Positions 32,997 through 44,826 of a DNA stretch of 64,000 bases are shown here, piece by piece. How positions within the stretch are numbered: position 1 is the first letter of the stretch; each line of letters begins with the position of its first letter. The DNA comes from Moniliophthora roreri (lineage: Eukaryota > Basidiomycota > Agaricomycetes > Agaricales > Marasmiaceae), in contig LATX02000186.1 of assembly GCA_001466705.2 (NCBI GenBank), forward strand, positions 1 through 64,000, given 5' to 3'. Made by a program: the position numbers and the translations under genes. The notes under the pieces were generated by a model that was not told the DNA's origin, searched no databases, and saw only the letters and a program-made list of their open reading frames with translations.

Positions 32997-34379
32997 TCAC
33001 GCCTTCTTCCTCCGTCTCGGTGACCGTCCTGTATACTCTCCATCATCGTCGTCATCATCCTTTGCACCTCTCAACTTTCTCTTTTTGCCCTTCGCTTTGT
33101 TAGCCTTTGATTTACCCTTTGACTTTCCATAATCCGAACCGTCATCGCTCGCACTGTACTCATCTTCACTCGACGGTTCAGATACATACGCATCTTCATC
33201 TTCCTCATCTTCCTCAACCACTCTAGCCTTCTTTGGAGTGGCGGCGGCGGCTTTACGTGTTGTGGGTGATCTTTTGGCCGGTGCAGTTTTGGGCTTTCCG
33301 TTAGCTGCGGCTTTGGTTCGTGAAGTCGAAGGTGTCTTCTTGGATTCGAGCGCAAGCTCATCCCAGCCACCTTTTCCTGCCATAGTCACTATAGTATCGA
33401 ATGCTTTCTGGTCCACGCGTTGAACGCTGAGCCGGCCTCGTGTGACGAGGTCCATATCTGATCATTCATTGGCCGGTGAATCAATGATACTTGGGAAGTG
33501 GTGATAGATACTTACTCTTAATGGCCCTAGCACCATCTTCACCGATATAGGCTAGTGATTCGGGCAAGTCACTTCCTGAGGAATAGCTTGCGACGAGTCG
33601 TAGCAAGGAGAGTGGTATGAAATGTGCAGCGCGAGAGCTGAAGGTGAGGTCAACCATAAACCATTTAGGAGACGATTGGCTGGATTTCTGATCATTTCTC
33701 CAGTCAATTTTCACGACGACAAAGACGGAAGATAGTCTTACAGCATCGAAGTACGGGTGAGATCTGATTGAAGCAGAGTGTTAGTGATAGATTTAGGCGA
33801 GCCAGCGTTATGAGGATATACTTGTCCCAAGCTGTATCTGCACATAATGAAAACGTTTCATGAAGCCTCAAACGCGAGAAAAGCAGTTTATCACTGACAA
33901 TCTGGATAAGCCTCTTTGGAGACCTGTGATTCCAGGTCAAGTACATGACAGGATACAATGGGGTGCTTGAACACACCTCGGCAAATCCAGCTATTCCTGA
34001 GTGTGAAAGGGTACGGTGTTACAATTTCTGCGTCTATATCTCGAGAATTGATGACTACGAACCGGGATTCTTGCAGTTCGAATGATAGAACAAGGCCTAG
34101 AGAACACCAATATTTCAGTCGGAACGAAATCTGACAATTGTAGGTATTTCACGCACTTTATCTCCAGTCTTCATCTCCTTCATAAGATTCCTGGCTTCAT
34201 AATTCCGAACACCCTCCCAGGGAGACGTCTTGACTGCTTCAAAGTCATCCACGCTGAACTGTCGACTGAAATATCAGGGACTCCCCCAAAGAACTGGCCA
34301 GGTCGGTACATACCTTTACATCCTTCCCGTTCACAATACGTGAGTCTGGCTCGGCTTTCAGCAACCAGAATCGGGACAT
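32997..34379 (-). CDS. EVE-domain protein (thymocyte nuclear protein 1-like)
   Basis: The ATG at 34,379 starts MSRFWLLKAEPDSRIVNGKD. Splicing by GT-AG introns gives the full EVE fold in order: FSVDDFEAVKTSPWEGV, NYEARNLMKEMKTGDKV, LFYHSNCKNPGIAGFAEV, AWDKSHPYFDA, PKWFMVDLTFSSRAAHFIPL, and finally LVTRGRLSVQRV. EVE (DUF55) domains are PUA-like and bind modified bases in DNA or RNA. After the domain (from about 33,420) comes a C-terminal tail of some 120 residues, rich in Lys/Ala/Pro then Asp/Glu, with basic patches including RRRKK at the end, which suggests nuclear localisation and chromatin binding. One exon (around 33,850-33,975) was not fully resolved. The gene is divergent from the stomatin-like gene. 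Confidence 0.9.
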
Positions 34380-35054
34380 TGAGGCAGAAGCGACAAAGTT
34401 CGCCTTACGCGCGCTGGCAGGCTGCCAATGACCCGAAGGTCTGGACTTTTGCCACGTGCACGTCGGACCTTGGCGCTTGTTGGGCGCTCCTTGTCACTCA
34501 TGGAGCGAGTTCTTGAGCCTTAAATTCGAAATCGGTCTCGCCGCCTCGGGATTGGTAGGAATATCATGCTGCGGCCCTAGCATCTGTCCCAGAAACGCTC
34601 CGATTGATACGAATCTTAAAGAGAATGGTCTCGCTAAGATTGTTACTCCGGAACTACTGACAGTCCCTAGCTCCCATGCTATTGGCTCTACAGCTTTTTG
34701 CTTCAGCGCTCAGGTTCTTGTGGGCGACGCGCAGTTTGTCATATTAAAGGTGTTGAGGTTAATAGCTTTTCACCAGTACCCGTTGATCCAGATATCGCTT
34801 CCAGGCATTCACAGTGCAGAAATAACGAGCAAAGCTGTTCGGAAATCGCGAATGGGGTTACTCATGGGTATGAGAGGTCCAAATTTTGCCTACGACTCGA
34901 GCGGCATCTCCGAGGCTGTGCTCAACTGATTTCTGATTTGGATCACACTTCGCGCGTCATTTGACGTGCTGCGGCTTGGAGTGCAACTCTCACCACCGTT
35001 CATTTAAGGAGGCCCTTTTTTCGGTGCCATACCTCGTGAAATCTCTCATTCGCA
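34380..35054. promoter_or_regulatory. divergent intergenic region between EVE and stomatin-like genes
   Basis: 675 bp between two divergent start codons. A 120-170 codon open frame on the plus strand here has no recognisable features. The region probably holds both promoters. No TATA box is convincing. Confidence 0.4.
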
Positions 35055-36594
35055 ATGTCCTACAACAACGTTGACCGCAAGGATCGCGCACCTTCCCCCA
35101 GCGATGTTTCCAGCTCTCACAGGAACGTCGTGGACCACGAATCGCCGAACGGTACGAGTCAGCTTTCTTTAAAACTTTTGGGGGAGTCTAATGGGCACAA
35201 AGTCACTGATGATGCCGCAGGACCAAGCAAAACTGGTGTAACCTCCCAGCAACCAGGAAGGTCACACATGATTCAGGTGCAACCATTGAAGAGGAGCGAA
35301 ATGCAGGTATGGTTGAATTTTCAGTATTGACATGGATGCTTGCTTATTTTCTGTTTTCCTAGCCCTCTTATGCTCAGGATCTTGGTACAGGAGAGGTGCG
35401 ATTATCTTTAGGCTTGGAGGTGAAATGCGAAGTAACCAAGTTGTTGCTAGGTCACCCATGGAATCTATGGTTCCCTTCTTCAAGGGCTCGGCTCTCTCGT
35501 CGGCTTCTTTGGAATGGTTCCCTGCTGCCCCTGCCCCAACCCCTTCCACAATGTCAACCAAGGTGCTTCTTTTGACCGCTTTTTGCCAATTTTTCTCATT
35601 CATGTCCAAAATTACAGGATCCGTCGGTTTGGTCTCACGCTTCGGTCAATTCTACAAATCCGTGGACCCTGGTCTTGTGCAAGTCAACGTTTGCACCGAA
35701 TCATTGAGAATCGTTGATGTCAAGATTCAAATCAGCCCCATTGGAAGGCAAACTGTTATGTGCGTGTCACACATCCCTTTTTATCGACAGCGGCCTCCTG
35801 ACCCATGCTATTATAGAACTCGGGACAACGTCAACGTTGAGATGTATGTGGTCTATTTTTTAATCGTGCTAAGCGAGGAACGGAAAGACTAAATACACGA
35901 CCATAAATACAGTGATTCGGTCATCTACTTCCAAATCTGTAACCCATACCGCGCCGCTTTCGGTATCACCGACCTCCGCCAAGCACTTATTGAGCGTGCC
36001 CAGACCACTCTACGTCACGTTGTTGGTGCTCGTGCCGTCCAATCCGTCGTCACTGAGCGTGAGGCTATCGCATTCGAGATTGCCGAAATCGTTGGAGACA
36101 TTGCAGACAAGTGGGGTGTGGCCATTGAAGGTATCCTCATCAAGGATATCATCTTCAGCCCTGAAGTTGCTGCCAGCTTGAGTTCAGCGGCTCAGCAGAA
36201 GAGAATCGGAGAGAGTAAAGTCATTGCTGCGAGAGCGGAAGTGGACGCTGCTAGGTTGATGAGGCAAGCAGCAGATATCCTTGCCAGTCCCGCGGCTATG
36301 CAAATCCGTCAACTGGAAGCTTGTGAGTACAATCCTGGTTGCTTTTTGCTAATGGTATCATAGCACTGACTATTGTCGATGTCAGTGCAACAAATGGCCA
36401 AGTCTGGCAACAGCAAGGTCATCTTCGTGCCGATGCAACTACAAAGCGATATTTCGAACCAGTTGGCCAGCGGATCAGGACAGGGATCGTCACCGGGCCT
36501 GAACGCCATGATCGCCAACGAGGGTACCGACGCTCAAGACAGTCTAGGCGCCGTTGGAAAGGTGGGAACGTTGAGCGCCGTTTCTGAAATTTGA
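35055..36594 (+). CDS. stomatin / band 7 (SPFH) family membrane protein
   Basis: The ATG at 35,055 opens MSYNNVDRKDR. Introns at about 35,154-35,220, 35,308-35,361 and 35,397-35,450 lead to a membrane hairpin segment GSLVGFFGMVPCCPCPNPF near 35,490-35,545, with Cys residues typical of palmitoylated stomatins. The SPFH domain follows: VGLVSRFGQFYKSVDPGLV near 35,620, then SVIYFQICNPYRAAFG near 35,915, and LRQALIERAQTTLRHVVG. The coiled-coil C-terminal half (36,060-36,330) carries IEGILIKDI and AAQQKRIGESKVIAARAEV. It ends VGTLSAVSEI. Stomatins oligomerise in membranes and scaffold lipid microdomains and channels. All parts of the family are present and there are no breaks. Confidence 0.92.
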
Positions 36595-36817
36595 AGGTGC
36601 TAAAAAGTTCTTATTCTTCACTTTGCAATGCAGTCTTAAAAGACCTGTTACTGCCTCTTTGAAAATGTTACCCCTTCCCATCATGCGTACCCCTTTATCG
36701 TCGACATACCTAATACCGGAATTGTGAATTGACCGTTCTAATTATTCATTCTATATGTATCGCATACCTTTCACTTTACTGTACTTTTACACCTTTGTTT
36801 ACGGAACTTCATGCCTG

Positions 36818-38463
36818 TCAGGCTGCTCTGCTTTTCACGTCTTTACGACTTGTTTGGATACCTACTATCATGGATGATGAATATGATGTGTCATGTTGTT
36901 CAATGTCCAGAGCGAGTCGCAAGGAAATGGCTGCAGTAAGATCCTCAGCTTGCCTTCTCCTCAGCTCCCCAGTTGCAAGAAGTTGAACTGGGTTCTGCTA
37001 AGAGATAGTTACGGGAACTGTGGGTGAGGAATAATTCAAGCACTCCATTCCTTTGTATATACAGGATCTTGAGAACTAATCATTGGTCGAGGATATGCTT
37101 CAACAATCGTTGACCTTTCTTCCAGATTTCTCTGCCTTCGGTGTCTCATGAAGGTGAGGAAAACCAACACTGCGACGAGCAGCAGCGCTATCATGGCCAG
37201 GACGAATCCTATGATAGCCCCGATACCTGTAGAGCTAATGCTAACAAAAGGTGAGCAAGGAGAAACGGCGCGAGGGTGGAATACCTACCCTTTCATTCCA
37301 GCTAACTTGGTGGTACGATAGTGTCCGTTTCTGCTAAACCAATAGGCCTATGATCCTTTTAGAAACGTGGGGTCCAACGAGGGAATTGAAACTGACGTGG
37401 TTGTAATAGTGCTTTCCCTTCTAGAAGCCCAAAAACTGGTGATACTAAAATATCAGTTCAATGAAACGAAGAGCAGAACTTGGCACTGTAAAACTCACTT
37501 AGATTGAGAAATTAGACGTCAGTGTAGGCTACAAGTCAACTGCCTGAGCTGCCTGAGCCAGGGAAGAAAGGATAACACGATCCTGACTGACTTTTAAGTA
37601 CCGTGCACCTAGCTACGACATCATCGTTCCATGATGCCCGCACAGGATGATCTACACCTGTCATTCTCAAGCTCCCTATGCCTGATCTCAGTTGAAGCAA
37701 CATGCATCAATGATCATGTACCCACGAGCGCGTGGGCGAGGTATCGAAGGATGCCGGGGGCGTGCGAAGAGACATGAACAAGCAGGCAACGCACACACCT
37801 AGGCGAAAAGGACGTTAGGAAACCGGGGCGCTACTCAAATAAAAATGTTTACCGTGACACAAAGGCGCTGCTGCTGCTGCAGTCCATGACCAGTGAAAGC
37901 ATACTGCCTATCATACCCCCGAGCTCGATATCCTGAGTTGCCATTCTTCGGGTCGAGAACATTCCGGTGCACACGATGCAACCCTCAAAATCTTGACATC
38001 TCGTTCTCCCGAATAAATCATCTGTCCGATTACGTTCTGCGTTTGAGGTCTGCATGCCGAGAAACTCATAATCGAGGCGCTGAATCTAGTACATTTTTCT
38101 ACCGCTGATCGGCCTAGTACCAACGTTGATATGCCGATGGGGGATTGATGGTGAAACGGGTGAAGCGAAGAAGTTTGAGAATATTGCAAAATGAGGAGCT
38201 CCCTACCAACGTTCCAAGTTAGCAAGAGACGGATAGTCGGAGATAACCAAGAGACAACTACGCCTTTCAGAACTCTTCCATTAGCCTCGTACCAGTGTTT
38301 GACGACTGCCCTGTCTTGTTAATCCGGTGGACAAGAAGATGATATGAAGGATAACAAGATGTGCTATTAGCTTTTCCAGCCATACAAAAATCCAATCACT
38401 GGCTGCTATCGGTTGAAATGACTGTTCTACTGCATGGAAGCCGACAGTACGTCTTGGTTCCAA
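36818..38463 (-). CDS. single-pass membrane protein, hypothetical
   Basis: The clear part is the C-terminal half: a transmembrane helix GAIIGFVLAMIALLLVAVLVFL near 37,215-37,150, followed by a basic stop-transfer MRHRRQR and a cytoplasmic tail that ends at TGA 36,818-36,820 after splicing at about 37,016-37,058. The tail includes LLATGELRRRQAEDLTAAI. Upstream there is a Ser/Thr-rich piece (STITTTSVSIPSL near 37,410-37,370) fitting an O-glycosylated outer domain. A hydrophobic stretch LIAHLVILHIIFLSTGLT near 38,370-38,320 could be the signal peptide. Exons between 37,440 and 38,320 are unresolved, so the 5' end is tentative. Such proteins are common in Agaricomycetes as possible surface sensors. 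Confidence 0.5.
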
Positions 38464-40005
38464 ATCCCACGATGCTGCAATCCTTCTTTCGCTTTCACCT
38501 TCACCTACTCCAGCTCATAGGCATTCTCCTTCTAGAGACTTAGCATCGACTGACGAGTGAGATATAATACGCACTACGAGCAGAAGTCCCACATCCAGGC
38601 CTAATATTGGCGTCTTGCACAAGTGAAGAAAATAGGAATATCGGATGGTTTCAAGCCAGATTCTTCCTATAAGGCGACATATTGATGACATTCACAGCAT
38701 CAAGAACAACGATGAAGGCCTTTAGTCGTGGCGAAGCTTGTTGAGGGAAAGCGTCGAAGGAGAGAGCGATTTGCCGTTGGACTTTGGAGCCCATCTACTT
38801 CAATGCAATCGGCAGGTCGGTGCGTACAAGTCATCCTAGCGTCGTCCCATAATACTGATATTTCGGTGTAGCATGGAATCCTCCACAAACTTGTTCATTT
38901 TGCCAAGGGGGTCCCATCCGTTGGCCACCGAGTCCACAATCAGTTCTAGTACCCGTTCAGGCCCGAAGACCTAACTTGTGAGTGCCAAGTCTTTCACCGC
39001 TAGTGTATATCGTGTTGATTTCCGTAGCATGAACGGTTCCTCTGGCTCATTCGCCCCCTGGAACTGTGTCCTATTCTACCCCATTCACGATTTCCCACAA
39101 CCCGGCCGACTGCATATGCTGCGTTCAGCTCACGTAACCTCACATCTCCCGGCGAAGCGTTGATTCCGAGCGACCTATGTCGATAGAAGATGCCATCGGC
39201 TTGGGCTTATTGGACCTTCACGACCGTCTCAGAGGCAGCACAGGTCTGAAGAACGCAGTTCACCGAGCCTCTCGTTCTTCTTTGATACAGCTTATTCAAC
39301 TCAATTGAGGAAGCTGACCTAACTAAATAACCAGGAATGCTTTAGGAAGTGGTTCTGTCACTGTTCAGAGTGCCATGACGAAATAATAGGTCAAATAGGC
39401 TGTTCCTACGTTATGGTCGTGATCTCGAGGTGCTATATCGCAGCTCTCCTCTGAATGTCTCCATGCCATATGTACATCTACGTGTACAGAGTAATATGAT
39501 TACACCCATGTAGGAATTTCGGCTACACAGGTGCAGTTCTCCCTTCTCCTCTGCTTTGCTCGTCCATCAACTTGGTTCTCAATCTCCGTTTGCATCTTAT
39601 TCAAATTGCGTGACCTGAACAACTCGTTTTGATACGACTCTGAAATCTCGTTCACAATCTGGCTGAAAAACACTTATCCTCCAGCGCCACGAGAATCGCG
39701 GTTCAACAGACTTTACCATAACCGGAATGCTTCCGAGTCTGCCGATGATCACTCAAATAGTACTTCTTTCACAGGGCCACAGCTTGAGAACAACAAGATA
39801 CGACTCACAACCACAGCTCCATTCGCGTCATTGCACAAACAACGACAGCCTTATTCCTTTGTGCCCGCCACACTTGCTGGGTGGTATAAAGCTGCAGAGT
39901 TGCTAGTGGAGCGAAGGTCAGAATTCCTTCATCCCACCCCTGAGCAAGTGAGTAAACGCACCGCTCCCTCTATCCGTGGGCTTATATGAGATCTATCACT
40001 CCAGT
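38464..40005. other. long intergenic stretch, nothing recognised
   Basis: Only short frames without features on either strand. It includes the 5' flanks of the divergent membrane-protein and Tyr/Pro-rich genes. Confidence 0.45.
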
Positions 40006-40557
40006 ATGAGCCACTACAACACTTTGCACCTCTCACCTATGATACCAAGCGCAAAACTCGACAATCCTTATCCAAACAGCCACCGTTCGAAAGCTCCTTG
40101 GAGCGAACGAACAGAGACCCAATTCCCAGCTGTCCCATCTGGATGGTACCCATCAGGAGGTGGATTCGATCCTAAACAACCTGTTAGGGACACCTACTGG
40201 TATAACGGAAAACCCAGACAGTATCGAGTCCACGACCCTGATTGTTGGTGCCCTCGGTGTGTCAAGGCTAGAGAACGAGCTGTACATTACTATCATGGCC
40301 CAAGCTCGGAATCTGTGTCGCCACCTTGGTGGGAACGACATTACGAGCAGCAGGTTCGGTCATCTGGACGGTATTATCCTCATGATTCGGGTTATCCGTA
40401 TGTCATCTCAAATCCGGCTCCGTATAGGTGGGATGTATCGGCTAAGGCCGATTATGATGGAAACTCTCGCTCTCGGATGCAGGCTCCACTGTACGAATAT
40501 GTTCCTGATTATCTCTATCAACCCCCTAGACAGAGAAAGGCGTATTATTTCTGTTGA
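40006..40557 (+). CDS. Tyr/Pro-rich hypothetical protein (183 aa)
   Basis: Single exon from the ATG at 40,006 (MSHYNTLHLSPM) to TGA at 40,555. It is strongly enriched in Tyr, Pro, Arg and Trp, with a compact Cys motif CWCPRC near 40,243-40,260 (Cys-x-Cys-x2-Cys), which might bind metal. There is no signal peptide or membrane segment. The clear compositional bias and a 183-codon open frame support a real gene. I do not recognise the family; similar low-complexity proteins occur in many fungi and are mostly uncharacterised. Confidence 0.6.
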   Translation: MSHYNTLHLSPMIPSAKLDNPYPNSHRSKAPWSERTETQFPAVPSGWYPSGGGFDPKQPVRDTYWYNGKPRQYRVHDPDCWCPRCVKARERAVHYYHGPSSESVSPPWWERHYEQQVRSSGRYYPHDSGYPYVISNPAPYRWDVSAKADYDGNSRSRMQAPLYEYVPDYLYQPPRQRKAYYFC

Positions 40558-40888
40558 ATGATTGATTTGAAAAATGTGACAATTCTGACCCTCCCCCCCC
40601 TATGTTTACCTTTCCTGTGCGTGTAGTGTATACTTTATGTCTACCCCAAGATGATATGCTTATGCCTATACTTCAAGTTTGCCCCACTGCAGTCGTCTGT
40701 TCGCCATGGTCATAAAAGGCCCTGCAGGTCTGATGCCACGGTCGCTCAAAAGCGGCATTCGTGGATTCTTTATCGAGGCCTCAGGTTCGTCAATTCCAAG
40801 AAATCTTCGCGTTGTACGCTTTTTCCTCGGCATATATGAGATGCAGGTTCGTAGAAATCTAGTACGCGTCGACACAAGTAATCAATTG
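40558..40888. other. intergenic with an 8-C homopolymer
   Basis: The CCCCCCCC run near 40,592 lies 35 bp after the stop. Nothing else is supported. Confidence 0.45.
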
Positions 40889-42339
40889 TAATTGCCCTCA
40901 AAATCAAAGTCATTTTCATCTTCCTCCTGGGCCTTAAAGCCGTGATTCATCATCGCATTCTGTATCAGTCGATGTAGTATCAAATCCGCAAAAATAGAGG
41001 TGGACGCAAGTCGAATTGGGGAAGGATAGATGTTCGAGGAGATTGACATATTGCAGTACTGTGACCGATAAAATGAGGGCCTGAAGGTGAGGAAAGAAGG
41101 GTGTGATAATGCCGTGCGGTCGGGAATCAACTGAAGGCAGAGGGTATGCAATGTCGAGTTTTCGCAGTTTGAGCATTTCACTGAGAAGGTCCACCCACTC
41201 CTCCAGCGACGGCGAAACGTATCCCTCTTCCTCATTGCCACACATTGTGAGACATGTAAGTTTTCGGTATATCGGTGAAGTGCAGTCGGAGATGAGAAAG
41301 TTTGGGTGTGTCGCACCCGAAGAGTCGGGGAAGCGAGAGATATAGCGTCTTTCGCGTGTTGTAACTGGACGCCCACAGAGCGGGATTTACCAGCAGAGGG
41401 GCTGAATGAACAACACCCGAAAGAAGACGTTCGATTTCCTCAGCAGTACCATACATCTCTAGTTGGGATACACGCTTAGTCTCTCGCAATGTCACGGAAA
41501 TTGCATTCCAACCTCGTCTTCGCTGCACGGGACCGACAAATATCAGGCGTGGAACGGGGAAACCCACCCGCCCCTGTCCCTCTGATTTTGTCCGTGGGCC
41601 GAAGGGCTGGGATGAAGCTCCATCCCGCAAGATCAGTCCTCCCAACCGTAAACCACCCTCTCGGAAGGTCAAGAAGCTGGACTGGCTGATGGCAGAGGCA
41701 GTAGTCCCGGTCAGCTGCTCGGATGGCGTGAGAGGAGAAGTCCTCCGGTCCGAGGTCTTTCCAGTGTTTCGGACTCCTTCTGGGTATATAGGCTCAGTGG
41801 TAGTATCCCTAAACAGAGTTGGAAGTGCAGGCGGTAGGGGTAGCGGTAGCCCCCTGATGAGAGCTTTCGCAGGCTCGAAACCGCTGCTAAATCTGCCTCA
41901 CTAGCTGACCTCTCCCCCAGCTGATAACAGGACCCTATCTTAGGAGACGGTTGACTGCAGCGGTGGGGAAGTCAGTGGTCTGCCTTATCTCCAGTGCCAT
42001 TGAGGGGTGCTCAGAGGGAGAAGACCACAGAGACGCGGTTTCTAAAGCCACGACGCGCAAATGGTGGCGGACATGGGTGATACTGATCCAGCCAACCCGA
42101 TCAGTTTTGTGGCGCGAATCTGGGTTACCAAGGAATGGATGGCCGTAGGCGCGGAAAAGAAAGATTAAGGATAAGATTTCGGTGGCCAGGGCTGCATGGA
42201 GTTTTGTAAAATTCAATAGCGCAAAACTGAGACCTCGATCCTCTTCGTTGGCCAGGATACGGCACATCTTCTCTATTCTAAGTAATCTCTCTTTTGCTAT
42301 AACTGAAATCAGTAAATCAGAGGGTCGCAGAGCCTGCAC
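40889..42339 (-). pseudogene. F-box/LRR protein with frameshifts
   Basis: The N-terminal part contains an F-box near 42,190-42,040: ALATEILSLIFLFRAYGH then WISITHVRHHLRVVAL and ETASLWSS, the consensus of the large Agaricomycete F-box family. LRR-like segments follow (TPKLSHLRLHFTDIPK near 41,300-41,265), after which the reading frame shifts near 41,262 into NEEEGYVSPSLEEWVDLLSEM and further leucine-rich text to a stop near 40,935. Stops near 41,930 and 41,690 also interrupt it. The order of parts is intact, so a whole gene has decayed rather than a fragment being copied. Confidence 0.6.
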
Positions 42340-42915
42340 GCACCATTCAACCCAGCTTGCATCGTCTTGTCTCCGTAACCCGATTCCAGAGTCATAGCAC
42401 TAGTATACGTCCAAAGAGGCCTTTATGAAAACCGTGTAGAGCCGTTCGACATTTTCTTCTGCTGTGTAATATTGAGTATTTGCAGAGAAGATGGTAGTTG
42501 AACGCAGGATGAATGGATGCTTGAAAAGTCGACCGCTCGGCACTCGCCGAATTTCGAGCCCTCACGAAGTGCTGATGCCGTTATGGATCGGCCTCCGATG
42601 AGATATGATATGGATATCCAATATTCTAAACTCTCTGACGACTATACTGTCACCACTTGATTTGGTCGTTGAGGGAACCCACGATTTCGAGGATTTGGCA
42701 TTTGATTCGAGTGGTCTCGTTGTGTTTTGGCCGGCCCGGAAACTAGCACAGCCATGTCGACGTCGGTTTTTTTTGACCCGAGTCCGAGGTCGACCTCTCG
42801 ATGGTGGATTTGGTACGTTCAAGCTGTCATCATACATTCCCTTTTGGCTAAACATACATTGTTCAAGACTGTACAAGAATCTGTCTTTCAAGAAAAACCC
42901 ACTACTTGACCTCCG
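42340..42915. other. intergenic, nothing recognised
   Basis: Open frames on both strands lack features. It contains the 3' flank of the SET-domain gene. Confidence 0.45.
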
Positions 42916-44558
42916 TCATTTCCGTATACTGGCATTTCGGGACCCAGCCATGCTCATAGTCCTCGTCATTTCCTGCATCATTTCATAGTGCTTCCGATCC
43001 TCCTCTTCCAGTTTTTTGATCATCGCATTCCTCGCACTCCTCGTTACAAGGCGAAAAGTTTCATACATCTTCTTGTACTTTTGCTCACTCCTCTTATCCC
43101 CCAAGATGGACGCGGAAGCCTGCGACATCCTCGACAACATAGTTCCATACTCTAGAATCGAAGTTAGCCCTTCCTGCTCCAATAGCTCGATTGCGCGAAT
43201 CATTGGATCGACATGTTGCTCGCGCAAGGACTTCAAAGAGCCTCCTTCGACCATCATAGCTTTAGGCTTATTGATCTCGCGGAACTCTTCGGATCGGGCA
43301 TCGGAAATGCTGGCGTTGGAACAACGTCCACAGGTGCATTGGAATCCATAGGAACGAAGATCTCGTTGACGGGAGGCCGTAGGAGACAAGAGGTCTGAAA
43401 TGTAGGTAACGCACAGCTCGTCACCTGCCTTGATGTCGCGGCTGGCACGGAGGGTCATGGCGAATGTAGGTGAGTCCCAGTGGATCTCGACGTTGGGTTG
43501 GCAGCTGATGAAAACGTGCTCTCCTTCCAGATTCCCCGAAGACGACAAGGACGAAAACGGGCGGCTTACCTATGGTTCAGCCTAGAGAGGATGTTGAATA
43601 CCCCACTATAGCGGTTAGCTCTTTCTGGAAGACCAGGACGGACTTGTGAAAGGAAATTCCCTGTTCAGTACGCCCCATCCGAAGAAAAAAGTATTCAAAA
43701 CGTACCAGGTTCATAGAAGTCTTCGATACCAAAGCCTATGAACCGGAACATTCAGTGAAATGCGTAACAAGGGCGGACAACCTCGTACCGTTTGTCCTGG
43801 AGATTCCGAAAAGAGGACCACTCCCATCTTCCGTATGGCAGTTCCACAAATCCTTGAAAGCTTTTTGATTCTCCTCTGACATGCGTTTGACCAATATATC
43901 CATGATTTTCTCAACATCCATCATCAATGCCTGCTGACGTTGCGTGTCGGTGAAATGGGCCGGAACTGCTGTCCCCAAGGAAGGGAACCCCGCAGGATGA
44001 ATGACTAGTGCTCGTTCGGCAAGCACCAGGTCACCCCATTTGATATCTTTCGTCGCAACCACACCTCGACCTTTTCCAGGGAGGTCTACGACGCGAAAAC
44101 AATCAGGCTGAGTAGGTCGTGGAAGCGGTTCAGGGAATCCAGGCGTTTCAAGGATTTTACGCTTGGCTCCACCAGTGATAAAACATTCTGTCCAATTGTC
44201 GGGGTGGTCTGCCAGCTTATCCTCGACTCCTCGCGAAGGCTGAGTTGACATGATCCAGTCCAATGCACCGTAATCGTTTCGATCGGCGGCGTTGATTTGG
44301 GTTTGTGGCGCTATCGATTCGTAGCCCTCGACTGAAACTGTACATCGACGTGATTTTTTGTTTTTCATAAGAACATATAAAACCTGTTGTCTCACCTGAA
44401 CCTCGTTTCAACCCGCCAATCTCTTTTGACTGCTCCGCTACATTAAAGTAAGCAGGAGCATCCGAATCATTCTCTGCTTTCTTCTTGTCGTCCTTGCCGT
44501 TTGCAACCGCTTTGCCCTTTGGATAGGCCTTGGAACTGTTGAGAAATCCGCGTTTCAT
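42916..44558 (-). CDS. SET-domain protein (SMYD/SET5-like lysine methyltransferase)
   Basis: The ATG at 44,558 starts MKRGFLNSSKAYPKGKA. A Lys-rich N-terminus and a linker precede the SET domain. It begins VVDLPGKGRGVVATKDIKWG near 44,095-44,035 (S-adenosyl-methionine-binding Gly-x-Gly), continues through an insertion to LNHSCQPN, split by an intron near 43,505-43,570 and reading exactly as the catalytic NHSC motif, then DIKAGDELCVTYI near 43,435 and a post-SET Cys cluster CTCGRCS near 43,340. A helical C-terminal part with Met-rich repeats ends at TGA 42,916. It would methylate Lys on histones or other proteins. There are about five introns. All SET key residues are present. Confidence 0.9.
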
Positions 44559-44826
44559 GAATGGCCGCGATAAGATGGTGGGAGTTTGAAGTGTACTGAA
44601 GTGTAAATACGACTCAATCATGTTTAGCTTCTCCAAGTTCCCCAAGCTCTTGATCAAATAACATACCCACACACGGACAAAGGATCAGCAATCGTCCTAC
44701 AAAGGAAGCGTGATACGTGCAAAGAATGTAGCATTACAGAAATGATGGGTTCACTCATAGAACCTTGTCGCCCGAAAAAATTACATTGCTACTCTCCTAG
44801 ACACATACAAGACTACCACAGTATGG

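Noticed and set aside
34456..34929. Plus-strand frame of 157 codons between the EVE and stomatin genes
   Set aside because: Low-information sequence without domain, signal peptide or splice support. The region is more likely promoter DNA.
39976..40005. Extended start for the Tyr/Pro-rich gene
   Set aside because: The extra ten codons begin with GTG; the first ATG in frame is at 40,006.
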